NCBI GenBank assembly: GCA_905233565.1
Contig: CAJOCL010000003.1
Coordinates: 62,001 to 126,000, forward strand
From: an uncultured Synergistales bacterium
Lineage (GTDB): Bacteria; Synergistota; Synergistia; Synergistales; Aminobacteriaceae
Length of the DNA stretch: 64,000 nt
Direction: 5' to 3'
Shown here: positions 1 to 13,151 of the stretch, in pieces
Layout: each line of letters opens with the position of its first letter
How positions within the stretch are numbered: position 1 is the first letter of the stretch
Notes under the pieces: model-generated
The model's input: the letters and a program-made list of their open reading frames with translations, nothing else
Told to the model about the DNA's origin: nothing
Databases searched by the model: none
Made by a program: the position numbers and the translations under genes

Positions 1-39
1 TGCTGAATTATTTTCACGCATGAAAAAGGAAATATAAAC

Positions 40-68
40 GCCTCCCCTGATTTCTCACAAGAGGAGGC
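40..68 (-). terminator. candidate intrinsic terminator downstream of the 79-381 gene
   Basis: GCCTCC (40-45) pairs with GGAGGC (63-68); on the - strand it is followed by a T-rich run (gtttatattt). Confidence 0.5.
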
Positions 69-78
69 AGATTTATAT

Positions 79-381
79 TTATCGCCCTAACATTCTGATT
101 ATTGACGAACCTGTCATTACAAGCGCGAAAAGATAGCTGAAAAGCATAAAGAACTGAAGTACTCTGGGGCTTGGGTGAAGTACGATTGCACCGACGAGGA
201 ATATTGCGCCCAATATTAATGATATTAATACTACTGCAACGACATTGGCGATTGCATCGGCGAACATGATACCGTTGAACAGGTCTTCACGCTTCCATTT
301 CTTTTCGAGGCCGAGATACGTTCCGTAAATTCCTGCCGTATTTGCCGCATTAGTGCTAACATATGCTACGGTAATCGTCAA
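79..381 (-). CDS. small hypothetical membrane protein (100 aa)
   Basis: ORF with two or three hydrophobic segments; no family recognised. Confidence 0.55.
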   Translation of the reverse strand: MTITVAYVSTNAANTAGIYGTYLGLEKKWKREDLFNGIMFADAIANVVAVVLISLILGAIFLVGAIVLHPSPRVLQFFMLFSYLFALVMTGSSIIRMLGR

Positions 382-415
382 TTCTGGTGTAGAGGATATT
401 ATAGCGTTATTTTTT

Positions 416-2599
416 TTACCCTTCCAGTCTGTTTAACGCTTCAGTATCGGCAAGCCTGTAATTCAGTTTCGCATAATCAGCGGCCTTATGACCGAGCGAA
501 TTTGTTACGGCTTTATCGGCACCGGCATTAATGAGAACGTCAACGACATCATCAGTGTTAAACGATGCCGCATAAATCAGCGCGGTATTTCCCTTATTGT
601 CCTGAGCGTCAATACATGCCCCTGCATTGATGAGAATTTCGACAGCCCCTGCAGTATTGCTCTGTGCCGCGAACATCAGGGCAGTTGATGATGATTTGTT
701 AGTTACGTTTATGTTTACGCCTGCATTGACGGCCTCGCTGATTTCTTCCTCACTTCCTGAACGGCATATCTTGAGGAAATCCTTCTGTAAAGTTATTTTC
801 AGAACGTTTCTTGATTCCTCTTCCTGTTCCTGAGTTAAGGGGCGATCCTCTCCGCTGTCGTTGTTATGCCCCTCATGGTCGGGAAGTTCAATCTCATAAT
901 ATTGTGTTTCCGGCTCATCTTTAAGAAGCCGTACTATATCCGTACCGTTTAATTTTCTGTTCGTCATTGCGTAATCAGCTGCCTTCTTTCCTACACCGTT
1001 TACGGCCTCAATATCTGCCCCAGCGTCATAAATTGCCCGTACAGTTTCGGGATTGTTCCTCATTGCCGCATACATGAGGGCTGTATTGCCTTTGTGATTT
1101 TTCGCGTCAAGTTCAGCTCCGGCCTCGATAAGGGCTTTAACAACTTTTGAATTTCTGTTGAACTGTGCAGCCATCATGAGAGCCGTAGTACCCCTGTTAT
1201 TTTTTGCGTTCGGGTTTGCGCCGTCTTCGAGAGCCTGCAGAACTTCCCCGTAAGAACCTGTTTTACATAACAGCCTGAAATCCAAATCAGACATGGCCGT
1301 TTTAATTTTCTGTTCTTTATAATCTTTATGCTCTTTATGTTCTTTCTGTTCGTCTTCAACGTCTTTTACTGATAACAGCATTGGAGGGTATTCTTTCAGG
1401 CTGAACCATTTAACGCGTGCCGTAGTTTCATATTTCAGCAGTTTTTGATTTGTCTTGTCATCATAACGGTAAATCTTTTTCCCGAGTTCTGACGGGGGTA
1501 TTCGTGCCTCCAATCCATCTTTGAGTTCAACGATTGCGCCGGTTGAATTGCTCATGCTTTTTATTTTTACGTTGACATCCTGACCGGGCTTGTATTTTGC
1601 GTAAAGTTTTCCGACAGACAGATTATAATCATTATCAGCGTCATTAAGGCTGAGTTTTATAATATCCTGTTCGGTGTCAATAATCTTGAAAACGTATTTT
1701 CTTCCTTTAATTAAGCTCCTGCTTTCGGTAATTTCATTTGAAGGAACAAAAGCCCTGATAATTCCTATTGACGCTGAAAATCCCCCGTTTTCTTTTTCAC
1801 CCGTTATTCTTGCCTTTACTATATAGCCGTTTTTTATTATGAGCCTGAAAAGATATTCTGAAAGTTTTAACGCCTCATCAAGCAGCCTTGAAGCCTCTTT
1901 TTCTGAATTATATTCATCGTTGTATCTCTCGTGAAGTGCCTTGTTCCTTGCTATTCTTAACTCATGAAGGATACTGAGCATATTTTCATCAACTGAGCCT
2001 GACAATACGTCTATTCTCTCAACCTGATCTTTTTCGTGGGTTTCTATGCCTTTCTCGATCATTAAACAGTCAGCGGCAGCCTCTCCGAAATCTCCAAGAC
2101 ATATTAAACAGTAACGGGTATTTGAGTAAAGATTCTCTTCTGCTTCGCGCCCGAGTTCAGCGAGATTAATTAAAACCGGGACGGGCTTACCGGGCGGGAA
2201 AAGTTCGGCAAGAAAATTAAATTTCCCCTCAGAACGAGAAAACACGAACCATTCGCACAGCTCTTCAGCAGTAACAATCAGCCTTGAACATGCCATTTCT
2301 GAAGAATAATCAAAATCTGCGGCATCGTGCTTTATTTCTGAAAGAGTATTTATTTTTTGTGAAATGTCTTCCGTTATTATTCCCCTGTTTAATAATTGGC
2401 GGGTAATTTCTTGAGTACTTTCCTGAGTATCAATAATAATATTATTTTGACGGCATAAAATTTTTGTGATAAGTTCTGCAATTCTTCCTAGACTTAACAG
2501 ACATATATTAGGGTCAGAGTTAATACAATTTTCGGCCACAGTTCCATATTCAGCAAGTTTAGGGAAATTGTCTGCAAGAAATTCAAACCTTTTCGGCAT
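416..2599 (-). CDS. multidomain protein: two DUF4145/HsdR-N-like helical repeats, two S1-like segments, two ankyrin-repeat blocks
   Basis: 727 aa; ankyrin signatures (GTTALMMAAQFN, GNTALMYAAMRN, STALMFAAQSN, GNTALIYAASFN); S1-like beta-rich segments; two related N-terminal helical segments. Confidence 0.75.
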   Translation of the reverse strand: MPKRFEFLADNFPKLAEYGTVAENCINSDPNICLLSLGRIAELITKILCRQNNIIIDTQESTQEITRQLLNRGIITEDISQKINTLSEIKHDAADFDYSSEMACSRLIVTAEELCEWFVFSRSEGKFNFLAELFPPGKPVPVLINLAELGREAEENLYSNTRYCLICLGDFGEAAADCLMIEKGIETHEKDQVERIDVLSGSVDENMLSILHELRIARNKALHERYNDEYNSEKEASRLLDEALKLSEYLFRLIIKNGYIVKARITGEKENGGFSASIGIIRAFVPSNEITESRSLIKGRKYVFKIIDTEQDIIKLSLNDADNDYNLSVGKLYAKYKPGQDVNVKIKSMSNSTGAIVELKDGLEARIPPSELGKKIYRYDDKTNQKLLKYETTARVKWFSLKEYPPMLLSVKDVEDEQKEHKEHKDYKEQKIKTAMSDLDFRLLCKTGSYGEVLQALEDGANPNAKNNRGTTALMMAAQFNRNSKVVKALIEAGAELDAKNHKGNTALMYAAMRNNPETVRAIYDAGADIEAVNGVGKKAADYAMTNRKLNGTDIVRLLKDEPETQYYEIELPDHEGHNNDSGEDRPLTQEQEEESRNVLKITLQKDFLKICRSGSEEEISEAVNAGVNINVTNKSSSTALMFAAQSNTAGAVEILINAGACIDAQDNKGNTALIYAASFNTDDVVDVLINAGADKAVTNSLGHKAADYAKLNYRLADTEALNRLEG

Positions 2600-2675
2600 C
2601 TCGATTATTTTTCTGACAAATCAGTCAGATCCTTTCTTGATAGTATAGTTGGGGATTGTTTTATTTTAATTTTAA

Positions 2676-2751
2676 TGGCGACCCCGGGGTGATTCGAACA
2701 CCCGGCCTACGGCTTAGGAGGCAGTCGCTCTATCCACTGAGCTACGGGGCC
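2676..2751 (-). tRNA. tRNA-Arg (anticodon CCU), CCA encoded
   Basis: Reverse complement GGCCCCGTAGCTCAGTGGATAGAGCGACTGCCTCCTAAGCCGTAGGCCGGGTGTTCGAATCACCCCGGGGTCGCCA folds as a cloverleaf; anticodon loop CTCCTAA. Confidence 0.93.
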
Positions 2752-2794
2752 GTTAATTTCAACCGTCAAAATATAGCAATAATCATTGAATTTG

Positions 2795-4456
2795 TCAAAC
2801 TTCGGATAGCGGCGAAACCCTCAAAGTTCCGGGATTTGTGTACGTAACAAGCGCAACAGTGCCGGGAACGGATCTAACGTATTTTCTTTCAGTGTAATCA
2901 ATTTGAACAGAGCCTGAAGATTTCCCCGATGAATGAGCGGCGGCCAAACCTGCGGCGTATTCAAGTATATTGCGTTTTTCCCCTTCAAGTTCGCTGCGTT
3001 TCAATCCTCTGATAATGACATGGGCTCCGGGCATTTCGTGAACGTGCAGCCATATATCATCAGGGCGCGCAGTTTTCAGAGTAACATACCTGTTCCCCCT
3101 TGCCGAAAGTCCTACGAGAATATTAACGCCGTCATGATTTATATTGAGATGAGGGGGGATATTGTCCTGTTTCTTTTTGCTTTGTTTATATTTATTTTTA
3201 TGTGAAAATTTATCCTGTTCGGGTGAAAGCCATTCGGACAAATCTTTAACTGCCTCGTTGAATTTTTCAGGATCATCAATGGCATCAAGCAGTAAATGCT
3301 GTTCTTTAAGTTCAAGTATTGATGAATTTACCGCGTCAAGTTTTGATTTTATCTCGTCGGGATTGCCTTTAGCTTTCCTGTAACGCTTGAAATATCTCTC
3401 GGCGTTCCTTGAGGGTGTTAAATCAGGATCAAGAGTTACATCGAGTTTATTACCCTCCCAATCGGTAAGCGTTATATTCTCTGCCCTCTTTGGAATCTCG
3501 TATATATGCGCTAATATGGCCTCGCCTTTGAACCTGAAAATTTCGGCTTCTTGGCATTCTTTGAGCTGTTTTGTTAATCCGTCTCTGTGGCGTTCTTTTG
3601 ATTTTACTGAGCGTTTTATTTTTGCGTCAATTTCATGCAGTGTCTTCTCCCTTCCGCGCCTTAGCAGGGGGATTAACACTCCTTTTTTCGAGGCAGTGAG
3701 CAGATCCCCGTTAAGTTCGAGAGTTTCAGGAAAATCAAAATCTATTCTCGTTAAATAATTATTCCTGGTGATTATTCTGGGTTTTACGGCTGAATTTTCA
3801 TCGCTTAACTTCATTAACGCTGATTTCCAGGATAAAGCGTCCCTTTGTTCCCAATGGGACATTATGAGCCTTGCTAACGGCCTTCCTATGCCCTTCAGGT
3901 TCTGTATGTCCTCGAATTTCAAAGCCGTATCATTCCTGAGAGTTACGCCCTCAAATTCAGGGGGCGGCGTGTATACATGGCCGGGAAGAATCGTTCTGTA
4001 ATGATTAGTATCAGGGGTTGAGTGCCTTGCGGCCTCGTCAATCTTCCTGTTTTCGTCAAGCAGTATGAAATTTGATGTTGGCTCAGTAATTTCAATAACG
4101 AGATAATAATTAACGCTCACGCCCGCCGAAACCCTGCGCCTTGCCGAAAGTTCAAGTACTCTGTCATTGTTTATCTGTCTTATTGAATAAATCTCACCGC
4201 CGTGAGTTAACCTGCTCTTCATTGCCTCAGTTATAGAGGCCTTTGACGGCGATATGTCGCGGAGTGCGTTGATCTCGTTCTGTGAGGCCGTGCAAATTCC
4301 CGAAGCTCCAGATGTCCATGAAATCAACAGCCATGATTCGCCCGAAATTTTCAGGGCAGCCCAAGATTCACCGCCTTCAATCCTGTTAATTCTCAGCGGA
4401 AGTATTTTTTTTATTTCGCCTGAAAGTCCCGTAATATATTCAGGGCCGAATGCCAT
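2795..4456 (-). CDS. rqcH: NFACT family protein (RqcH/FbpA-like)
   Basis: C-terminal NFACT-R motif DDIWLHVHEMPGAHVIIRG and overall architecture. Confidence 0.88.
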   Translation of the reverse strand: MAFGPEYITGLSGEIKKILPLRINRIEGGESWAALKISGESWLLISWTSGASGICTASQNEINALRDISPSKASITEAMKSRLTHGGEIYSIRQINNDRVLELSARRRVSAGVSVNYYLVIEITEPTSNFILLDENRKIDEAARHSTPDTNHYRTILPGHVYTPPPEFEGVTLRNDTALKFEDIQNLKGIGRPLARLIMSHWEQRDALSWKSALMKLSDENSAVKPRIITRNNYLTRIDFDFPETLELNGDLLTASKKGVLIPLLRRGREKTLHEIDAKIKRSVKSKERHRDGLTKQLKECQEAEIFRFKGEAILAHIYEIPKRAENITLTDWEGNKLDVTLDPDLTPSRNAERYFKRYRKAKGNPDEIKSKLDAVNSSILELKEQHLLLDAIDDPEKFNEAVKDLSEWLSPEQDKFSHKNKYKQSKKKQDNIPPHLNINHDGVNILVGLSARGNRYVTLKTARPDDIWLHVHEMPGAHVIIRGLKRSELEGEKRNILEYAAGLAAAHSSGKSSGSVQIDYTERKYVRSVPGTVALVTYTNPGTLRVSPLSEV

Positions 4457-4462
4457 AATTCA

Positions 4463-7970
<3,508 letters not shown>

Positions 7971-8036
7971 TAAAATATTCTCCTTAATTATGAAAATCAA
8001 AATATCTGGTATATTTTACACGTTAATTTCAGCTTT

Positions 8037-9143
8037 CTATCGAATTATTATGAGGCTCTGATTATCACTCACAGTCAGACACTCGCAGCCGTCCTCAGTA
8101 ATCAGATAATCATCTTCAATTCTCAGGCCGCCCCAGCCCTCTATATATATTCCCGGCTCAACAGTAACTACATCACCGGCCTGCAATATATCTTTTGAAG
8201 TTTTCGACAGTCTTGGAGCTTCGTGGATTTCAAGCCCTAAGCCGTGTCCGAGACCGTGAAGGAAGTTATCCCCGTAACCCGCATCAGTGATGATTTTCCG
8301 CGCAACTCCGTCAGCTTCAGCGCCCGAAATTCCCGGCCTTAACGCCTTTGCTGCCTCATTATGAGCCTTCAGCAATACGGAATTAATTTCCTGAGCCTTA
8401 GAATCAGCACGGCCTATGACGAAATTACGCGTTATATCGCTCATGTAGCCTTCAAACATTGCCCCGTAATCAACCGTAACTATATCGCCCTCAGCAAAAG
8501 TTTTAGACGTTGCTGGAGCGTGGCACATTGCACTTCTTACGCCCGATGCGACAATAAAATCATCATGAGCCCAGCCCTTTTCGGCACCCAATAACTTTAT
8601 TTCCTGCAGGAGTTTTATTTCAAACTCAACTTCTGACATTCCGACACATGCAGACTTTAAGACATTCCCCAACGCTTCACGGCCTATTTTTGCGGCTCTG
8701 CGGATTAATCCGGCTTCATGAGAATCTTTAGTCCTCCGTAATTTTGGGATAAATTCCGACACGTCCAGCCATTCACATTTTACGGGTTCAAAATATTTCT
8801 TGAAATCATAATGTGAAATCTTTTCGGCCTCAAATCCTGCACGCGAATAACCGCCGTCATTAACTGCTTTAGCTATATATTCATATGTTGAAAGTTCTGA
8901 CTGTATGATGATTGTGAACGGGGACTGTATTTTTGCCTGTATTTTATATCTTCCGTCAGTGATTAATATTGCATCGTTGAGAGTTATTATTAATCCTGCC
9001 GAGCTTCCCCTGAAGCCTGAAATATAATGACAGCTTTCGGAATTTGCCCGTTCGTCAACAATCAAGACAAAAACGTCAAGCCCCTTATCGGCCATTAATG
9101 CGCGTAATTTTTCAACCCTTGAAGTGATTATGTTATTTTCCAT
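8037..9143 (-). CDS. M24 family Xaa-Pro peptidase
   Basis: Metal-binding motifs VTVDYGAMFEGYMSDITRNF, HGLGHGLGLEIHE, VTVEPGIY; start chosen at MENNII. Confidence 0.92.
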   Translation of the reverse strand: MENNIITSRVEKLRALMADKGLDVFVLIVDERANSESCHYISGFRGSSAGLIITLNDAILITDGRYKIQAKIQSPFTIIIQSELSTYEYIAKAVNDGGYSRAGFEAEKISHYDFKKYFEPVKCEWLDVSEFIPKLRRTKDSHEAGLIRRAAKIGREALGNVLKSACVGMSEVEFEIKLLQEIKLLGAEKGWAHDDFIVASGVRSAMCHAPATSKTFAEGDIVTVDYGAMFEGYMSDITRNFVIGRADSKAQEINSVLLKAHNEAAKALRPGISGAEADGVARKIITDAGYGDNFLHGLGHGLGLEIHEAPRLSKTSKDILQAGDVVTVEPGIYIEGWGGLRIEDDYLITEDGCECLTVSDNQSLIIIR

Positions 9144-10089
9144 TTTCTGCCTCTCTGATATATTTTCCGAAGACTTCACGTATTTTTAATATTGAAGTCA
9201 TGATCCATTCAAATTGATCCGGCCATGAAGATTTATCGTCAAGTTTTGCAGGTGATTTCTTTGTGCTTATTCTGCTGCCTTTTCTGCCTGTTAGTTCGAG
9301 CCATTCAAAATTAAATCCGCATTCAGCCTCAATATCATTTTTACGGCTCAAAAGATATTCAAAGGACTTTTTATCATCAGCAATATTCAAACCTGCTTCA
9401 ATGTCATCTTTAGTTTTCGCTATGATTATACTGAAGCCCGGTTTGCCTGTTCCGAAGACAACGCCGTAATTTGAAGATGTCTGCCAACGCCTGTAACTTG
9501 CGGCGAATTTAGGGTTATTTCCGCCGTCAAAAGCGTAAGCCTGAAAAGCGTTCCAGTATTCAAATCTTAATTTTTCAACGTTATCCGTTGCATCATATTT
9601 TTTAGTTTTTGAACGTGATATTACTTCAAATTTTACTGCAGGTTCAGAGTTTCCGATTCTGAAAAGTTTTATCTTGCACAGCAAAAACTCGGTGTTCCCA
9701 AATTTTCTTGAATTTAGCCATTCTATTGCTGCCCTGTGTTCGTCATCAGCTTGTCTGACTATCCATATTATTAAATCAGCATTGTTAATCGCTGCGGAAG
9801 TGATTAATTTTCCGAGACCTGAATCGTCCGTGCTGTCAAAGTCAGTCATAATAATAACTTTTCTGTCAGTTTCTGCCTCTGAGGCTGTAATAATGACGCT
9901 GAAATTTTCTGCTTTTGATTGAATTTTTTCTGCTGAAAAATTAAGGCCGGCTGCTTCAGATAACAGGTCAGTTAAAGTTCTGATATTCTCATCTTTTGCG
10001 AGCCATTCGGTGAAATCATTTGATTCCCCCTGCAATATCATGCTCAGATCCGTAATTTCCTCAAGCCTGCTTAAATGGGCTGCACTCAT
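9133..10089 (-). CDS. DUF4268 domain-containing protein with a PD-(D/E)XK-like N-terminal region
   Basis: LGKLITSAAINNADLIIWIV...EHRAAIEWLN matches my recollection of the N-terminal region that accompanies DUF4268; C-terminal DUF4268-like segment. Confidence 0.65.
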   Translation of the reverse strand: MSAAHLSRLEEITDLSMILQGESNDFTEWLAKDENIRTLTDLLSEAAGLNFSAEKIQSKAENFSVIITASEAETDRKVIIMTDFDSTDDSGLGKLITSAAINNADLIIWIVRQADDEHRAAIEWLNSRKFGNTEFLLCKIKLFRIGNSEPAVKFEVISRSKTKKYDATDNVEKLRFEYWNAFQAYAFDGGNNPKFAASYRRWQTSSNYGVVFGTGKPGFSIIIAKTKDDIEAGLNIADDKKSFEYLLSRKNDIEAECGFNFEWLELTGRKGSRISTKKSPAKLDDKSSWPDQFEWIMTSILKIREVFGKYIREAENGK

Positions 10090-10781
10090 TTTTTTGTTTC
10101 TCCCTTTGATTTTCTTGTACTGCCCTTGAAGCCGAATATTTCAGGAGTTGATTGGCCTTCAGCATTAATTTTTTGTAGGAGTTTGACAGAATGTGATTTT
10201 ATGTATTCAGCCTGTTCGTTATTCAGCTTCTTGACATAAGTTATTTTATATTCCCATTTATGCGGCAAAGGTTCTTTGATTGTTTCAGGCTTTTCGGGTA
10301 ATTCCGTTTTTTGCTCAATGTCCTTAACTTCACCATCTTTGCTTTCGTAACGCTTAAAAATTCCTTTCAGCGTGAAAGTCTTGAACTGTCCCTTGTTCTT
10401 GTCCTTGAGCGTGCATAGTACAAGATATTTCGGGCCTTTGTATCCTTCTTCTCTCTGTTCGTCAATGTCCGTGTGAGCTGCTTCCCATGTCAAATATCTG
10501 TTATGTTCTGTATCATCAGGATCATATTTGGGATTAGTTTTTCTTGGGAATAATTCAGCCACGATCCATTTGAATGCCCATCCGTCCTCGTCTTGCTTAT
10601 ACGCCTCAAATGAGATTATATCGCTCCATTTGCCCTTTGTCGGGACTTGTTCCGCAACATCACGGACAACGTAAACGGCCGCCGATTCTCCGCTATTAAC
10701 GTACCTGATGTAATCAGCGTCATACTTCCATGCTTTATTATCTTTCATGTTCTTATTTTTTGCTTCCGGTTTTACTTGCAT
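10086..10781 (-). CDS. hypothetical protein (231 aa) coupled to the DUF4268 gene
   Basis: RBS AAGGAGG; its TGA overlaps the downstream ATG (ATGA, 10086-10089). Confidence 0.75.
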   Translation of the reverse strand: MQVKPEAKNKNMKDNKAWKYDADYIRYVNSGESAAVYVVRDVAEQVPTKGKWSDIISFEAYKQDEDGWAFKWIVAELFPRKTNPKYDPDDTEHNRYLTWEAAHTDIDEQREEGYKGPKYLVLCTLKDKNKGQFKTFTLKGIFKRYESKDGEVKDIEQKTELPEKPETIKEPLPHKWEYKITYVKKLNNEQAEYIKSHSVKLLQKINAEGQSTPEIFGFKGSTRKSKGETKK

Positions 10782-10808
10782 GATATTTCCTCCTTAGATT
10801 TTTTCAGT

Positions 10809-12386
10809 TTATTGCTGCTGTATGCTCTTTTTCCGCCTGAAAGCCTGACCCAATAACTGCCATTCCTCAAACTTCATAATCTTTGTAACAACTGAATACA
10901 TCCCTGCACTGACGGCGATTACTCCCAATATCCATAACGAACGGATCCCGATACTGCCTGAAGTGTTATACGGCCATGCGAATTTATAAATCATGACAGC
11001 AACATCAATTGTCATTAAAGCAACGAGATAATTCCCGAAGACTTTACCGGTTATAATGTTCAACGGTTTACCGAGTTTGCGGCTTACGTAATACAGTCCA
11101 AGTATTCCCGACATTGTGAACGCAATTCCAGGAGCAAGCGCAAGGCCGTTATAGCCCATAGGCCATACAAGAATAAATGATAATACAGCAGTAGATAAAA
11201 CGCTGAACGCCGTAACTTTGAAGGCTTCACGAGGCATTGAAAGCGCGTAAAGTGCGCGCATTATGACGGTTGAACAGGCCATTCCCGGCAGCCCCAGCAT
11301 ACTGAATGCAAGTGTTGATGATGTTGCCGACCATGCCCAGCCCCCGAACTCTCCGCGAACAAATATCAAATGAACAAATTCATCCGAAATTAATATAACT
11401 CCCAATGATGCAGGAAGTACAACGAAAAGCGCGAATCTTACGGCCTGCCTTAACGTGTCAATAAATTCATCATCATCTTTTGCCATTGCTAACTGAGGCA
11501 GAACAGCCTGAGATATTGCGATTACGAAAAGCCCAAGCGGTAACTGTAAAATTCTGTTTGAATAATTGAGTACCGAGATGCTCCCTTCCTGCAAAAATGA
11601 GCCAAGCATACGGCTTATTACAGGGTTGATTTGATTTAACGATAATCCTGCGGCATAAGGCAGAAATAACTTCATTATCCGTTTCAGGTCAGGATCTTTC
11701 AGGTCAGGTCTTGTCGGGTAAATTACGGCGTTAAGCCTGAATGTATATACCCATTGTGAAAGAAAATGTGCAAGCCCTCCGCATAAGACTGATAACGCAA
11801 GGCCGTAAACTCCGAATCTTGCAGCAAAAAAAGGAGCAGTAACAATAAATACTAAATTGCTGAACGCCGGTGATAACGCAGGGACAAAAAACGAACCTAA
11901 ACTGTTTAACTCTCCCATAGTCAGCGCTTCAAGCGATATAAATATAAGAAATGGGAACATGTATCTTGTTAAACCGACGGCAAGAGAATGATTTTCAGGA
12001 TCGAAACCCGGTGCCATAATCTTAACTAAACCGGGCGCGAAAAATATTCCGATTATTACGACAAGGCATGTTGCAAAGAGCAGAACGGTCATTGTTCCGC
12101 GTGCAAGCGAAAGGGCTTTTTCCCTGCTTTTCGTGAGAGCCTGTGAGAATACAGGGACAAATGCCGCCGATAATGCACCTTCAGCGAGTAATTGACGCGC
12201 TAAATTTGAGAGCGTATATGCCACGTTGAATGCGTCCATTGCCTTAGTTGCCCCGAAAAATGCCGCAATAAGAACTTCACGGGCAAGGCCAAGTATACGG
12301 CTCAATAACGTACCGGCCATCATGAAAACTGCATGACGAACCATTGAAGGATTTTTTGCTTCTGACGAATTATTATTATTATCCAA
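10809..12386 (-). CDS. murJ: lipid II flippase MurJ/MviN
   Basis: MviN signature SRILGLAREVLIAAFFGATKAMDAFNVAYTLSNLARQLLAEGALSAAFVPVF. Confidence 0.96.
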   Translation of the reverse strand: MDNNNNSSEAKNPSMVRHAVFMMAGTLLSRILGLAREVLIAAFFGATKAMDAFNVAYTLSNLARQLLAEGALSAAFVPVFSQALTKSREKALSLARGTMTVLLFATCLVVIIGIFFAPGLVKIMAPGFDPENHSLAVGLTRYMFPFLIFISLEALTMGELNSLGSFFVPALSPAFSNLVFIVTAPFFAARFGVYGLALSVLCGGLAHFLSQWVYTFRLNAVIYPTRPDLKDPDLKRIMKLFLPYAAGLSLNQINPVISRMLGSFLQEGSISVLNYSNRILQLPLGLFVIAISQAVLPQLAMAKDDDEFIDTLRQAVRFALFVVLPASLGVILISDEFVHLIFVRGEFGGWAWSATSSTLAFSMLGLPGMACSTVIMRALYALSMPREAFKVTAFSVLSTAVLSFILVWPMGYNGLALAPGIAFTMSGILGLYYVSRKLGKPLNIITGKVFGNYLVALMTIDVAVMIYKFAWPYNTSGSIGIRSLWILGVIAVSAGMYSVVTKIMKFEEWQLLGQAFRRKKSIQQQ

Positions 12387-12416
12387 AGTTTAATCACCCG
12401 TCAGAATTATACACAT

Positions 12417-13151
12417 TCAGTTAATTTCTATACTGCTTGACGATAAAGTATAAGCACAGATTACAAACGCCCCCGCCCTCCTGCAGGCCTCAGAAAAGGC
12501 GGTCAGCGTATAACCCGTAGTACAGACATCATCAACAATTGCAACCCTTAATCCTTTAATATCATGCTTAAATCTGAAGTCATCAGGCGCAACGTTATTC
12601 TTTCTTTCTTTTGCCCCTAAACTCATTTGGTGAGGACGTTCGCGGGTTCTTTCGGCTGTGTCGAGAAGTTCAACGTTCCAATAATCGCACATTCCCCTTG
12701 CAAGCTCGTAAACCTGATTATATTTCCTTTCACTGTTCATTCTGAGCGGTGCAGGGATAATATAATCCGCTTCAGTTCCCCCGAAAGTTCTCGCCATGCA
12801 GACACCTAAAGGATGCCCCATTTCTTTTTTCCCGTCCTCTTTGAATCTGTGAATTACAGTTTTTACGTTTATATCATGATAATACAGTGCTGAATATACA
12901 ATGATATTTCCTAAATGACGGATTATAATTTCACCTTTGAAAAGTGTATAAAATCCCTTTGCATTAGCGGCTTCAATTTCTTTTTTACGCAGGATTTCAC
13001 GGCATTTATAACAGAGTTTTACGGCCGGCCTTCCGCATATTTCGCAGCTTATAGGCCACAGCAAATGCAGAAAATAACGCGTAAGAATATTAGCGTAACT
13101 TACTGCGCGCGATGTGAACAAGTTCATCACACCTGTTATTCCTGCGGTCAT
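12417..13151 (-). CDS. ComF family phosphoribosyltransferase-like protein
   Basis: Cys pairs CEICGRP/CYKC and PRPP loop VAIVDDVCTTGYTL; start uncertain, chosen at MTAGITG. Confidence 0.88.
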   Translation of the reverse strand: MTAGITGVMNLFTSRAVSYANILTRYFLHLLWPISCEICGRPAVKLCYKCREILRKKEIEAANAKGFYTLFKGEIIIRHLGNIIVYSALYYHDINVKTVIHRFKEDGKKEMGHPLGVCMARTFGGTEADYIIPAPLRMNSERKYNQVYELARGMCDYWNVELLDTAERTRERPHQMSLGAKERKNNVAPDDFRFKHDIKGLRVAIVDDVCTTGYTLTAFSEACRRAGAFVICAYTLSSSSIEIN

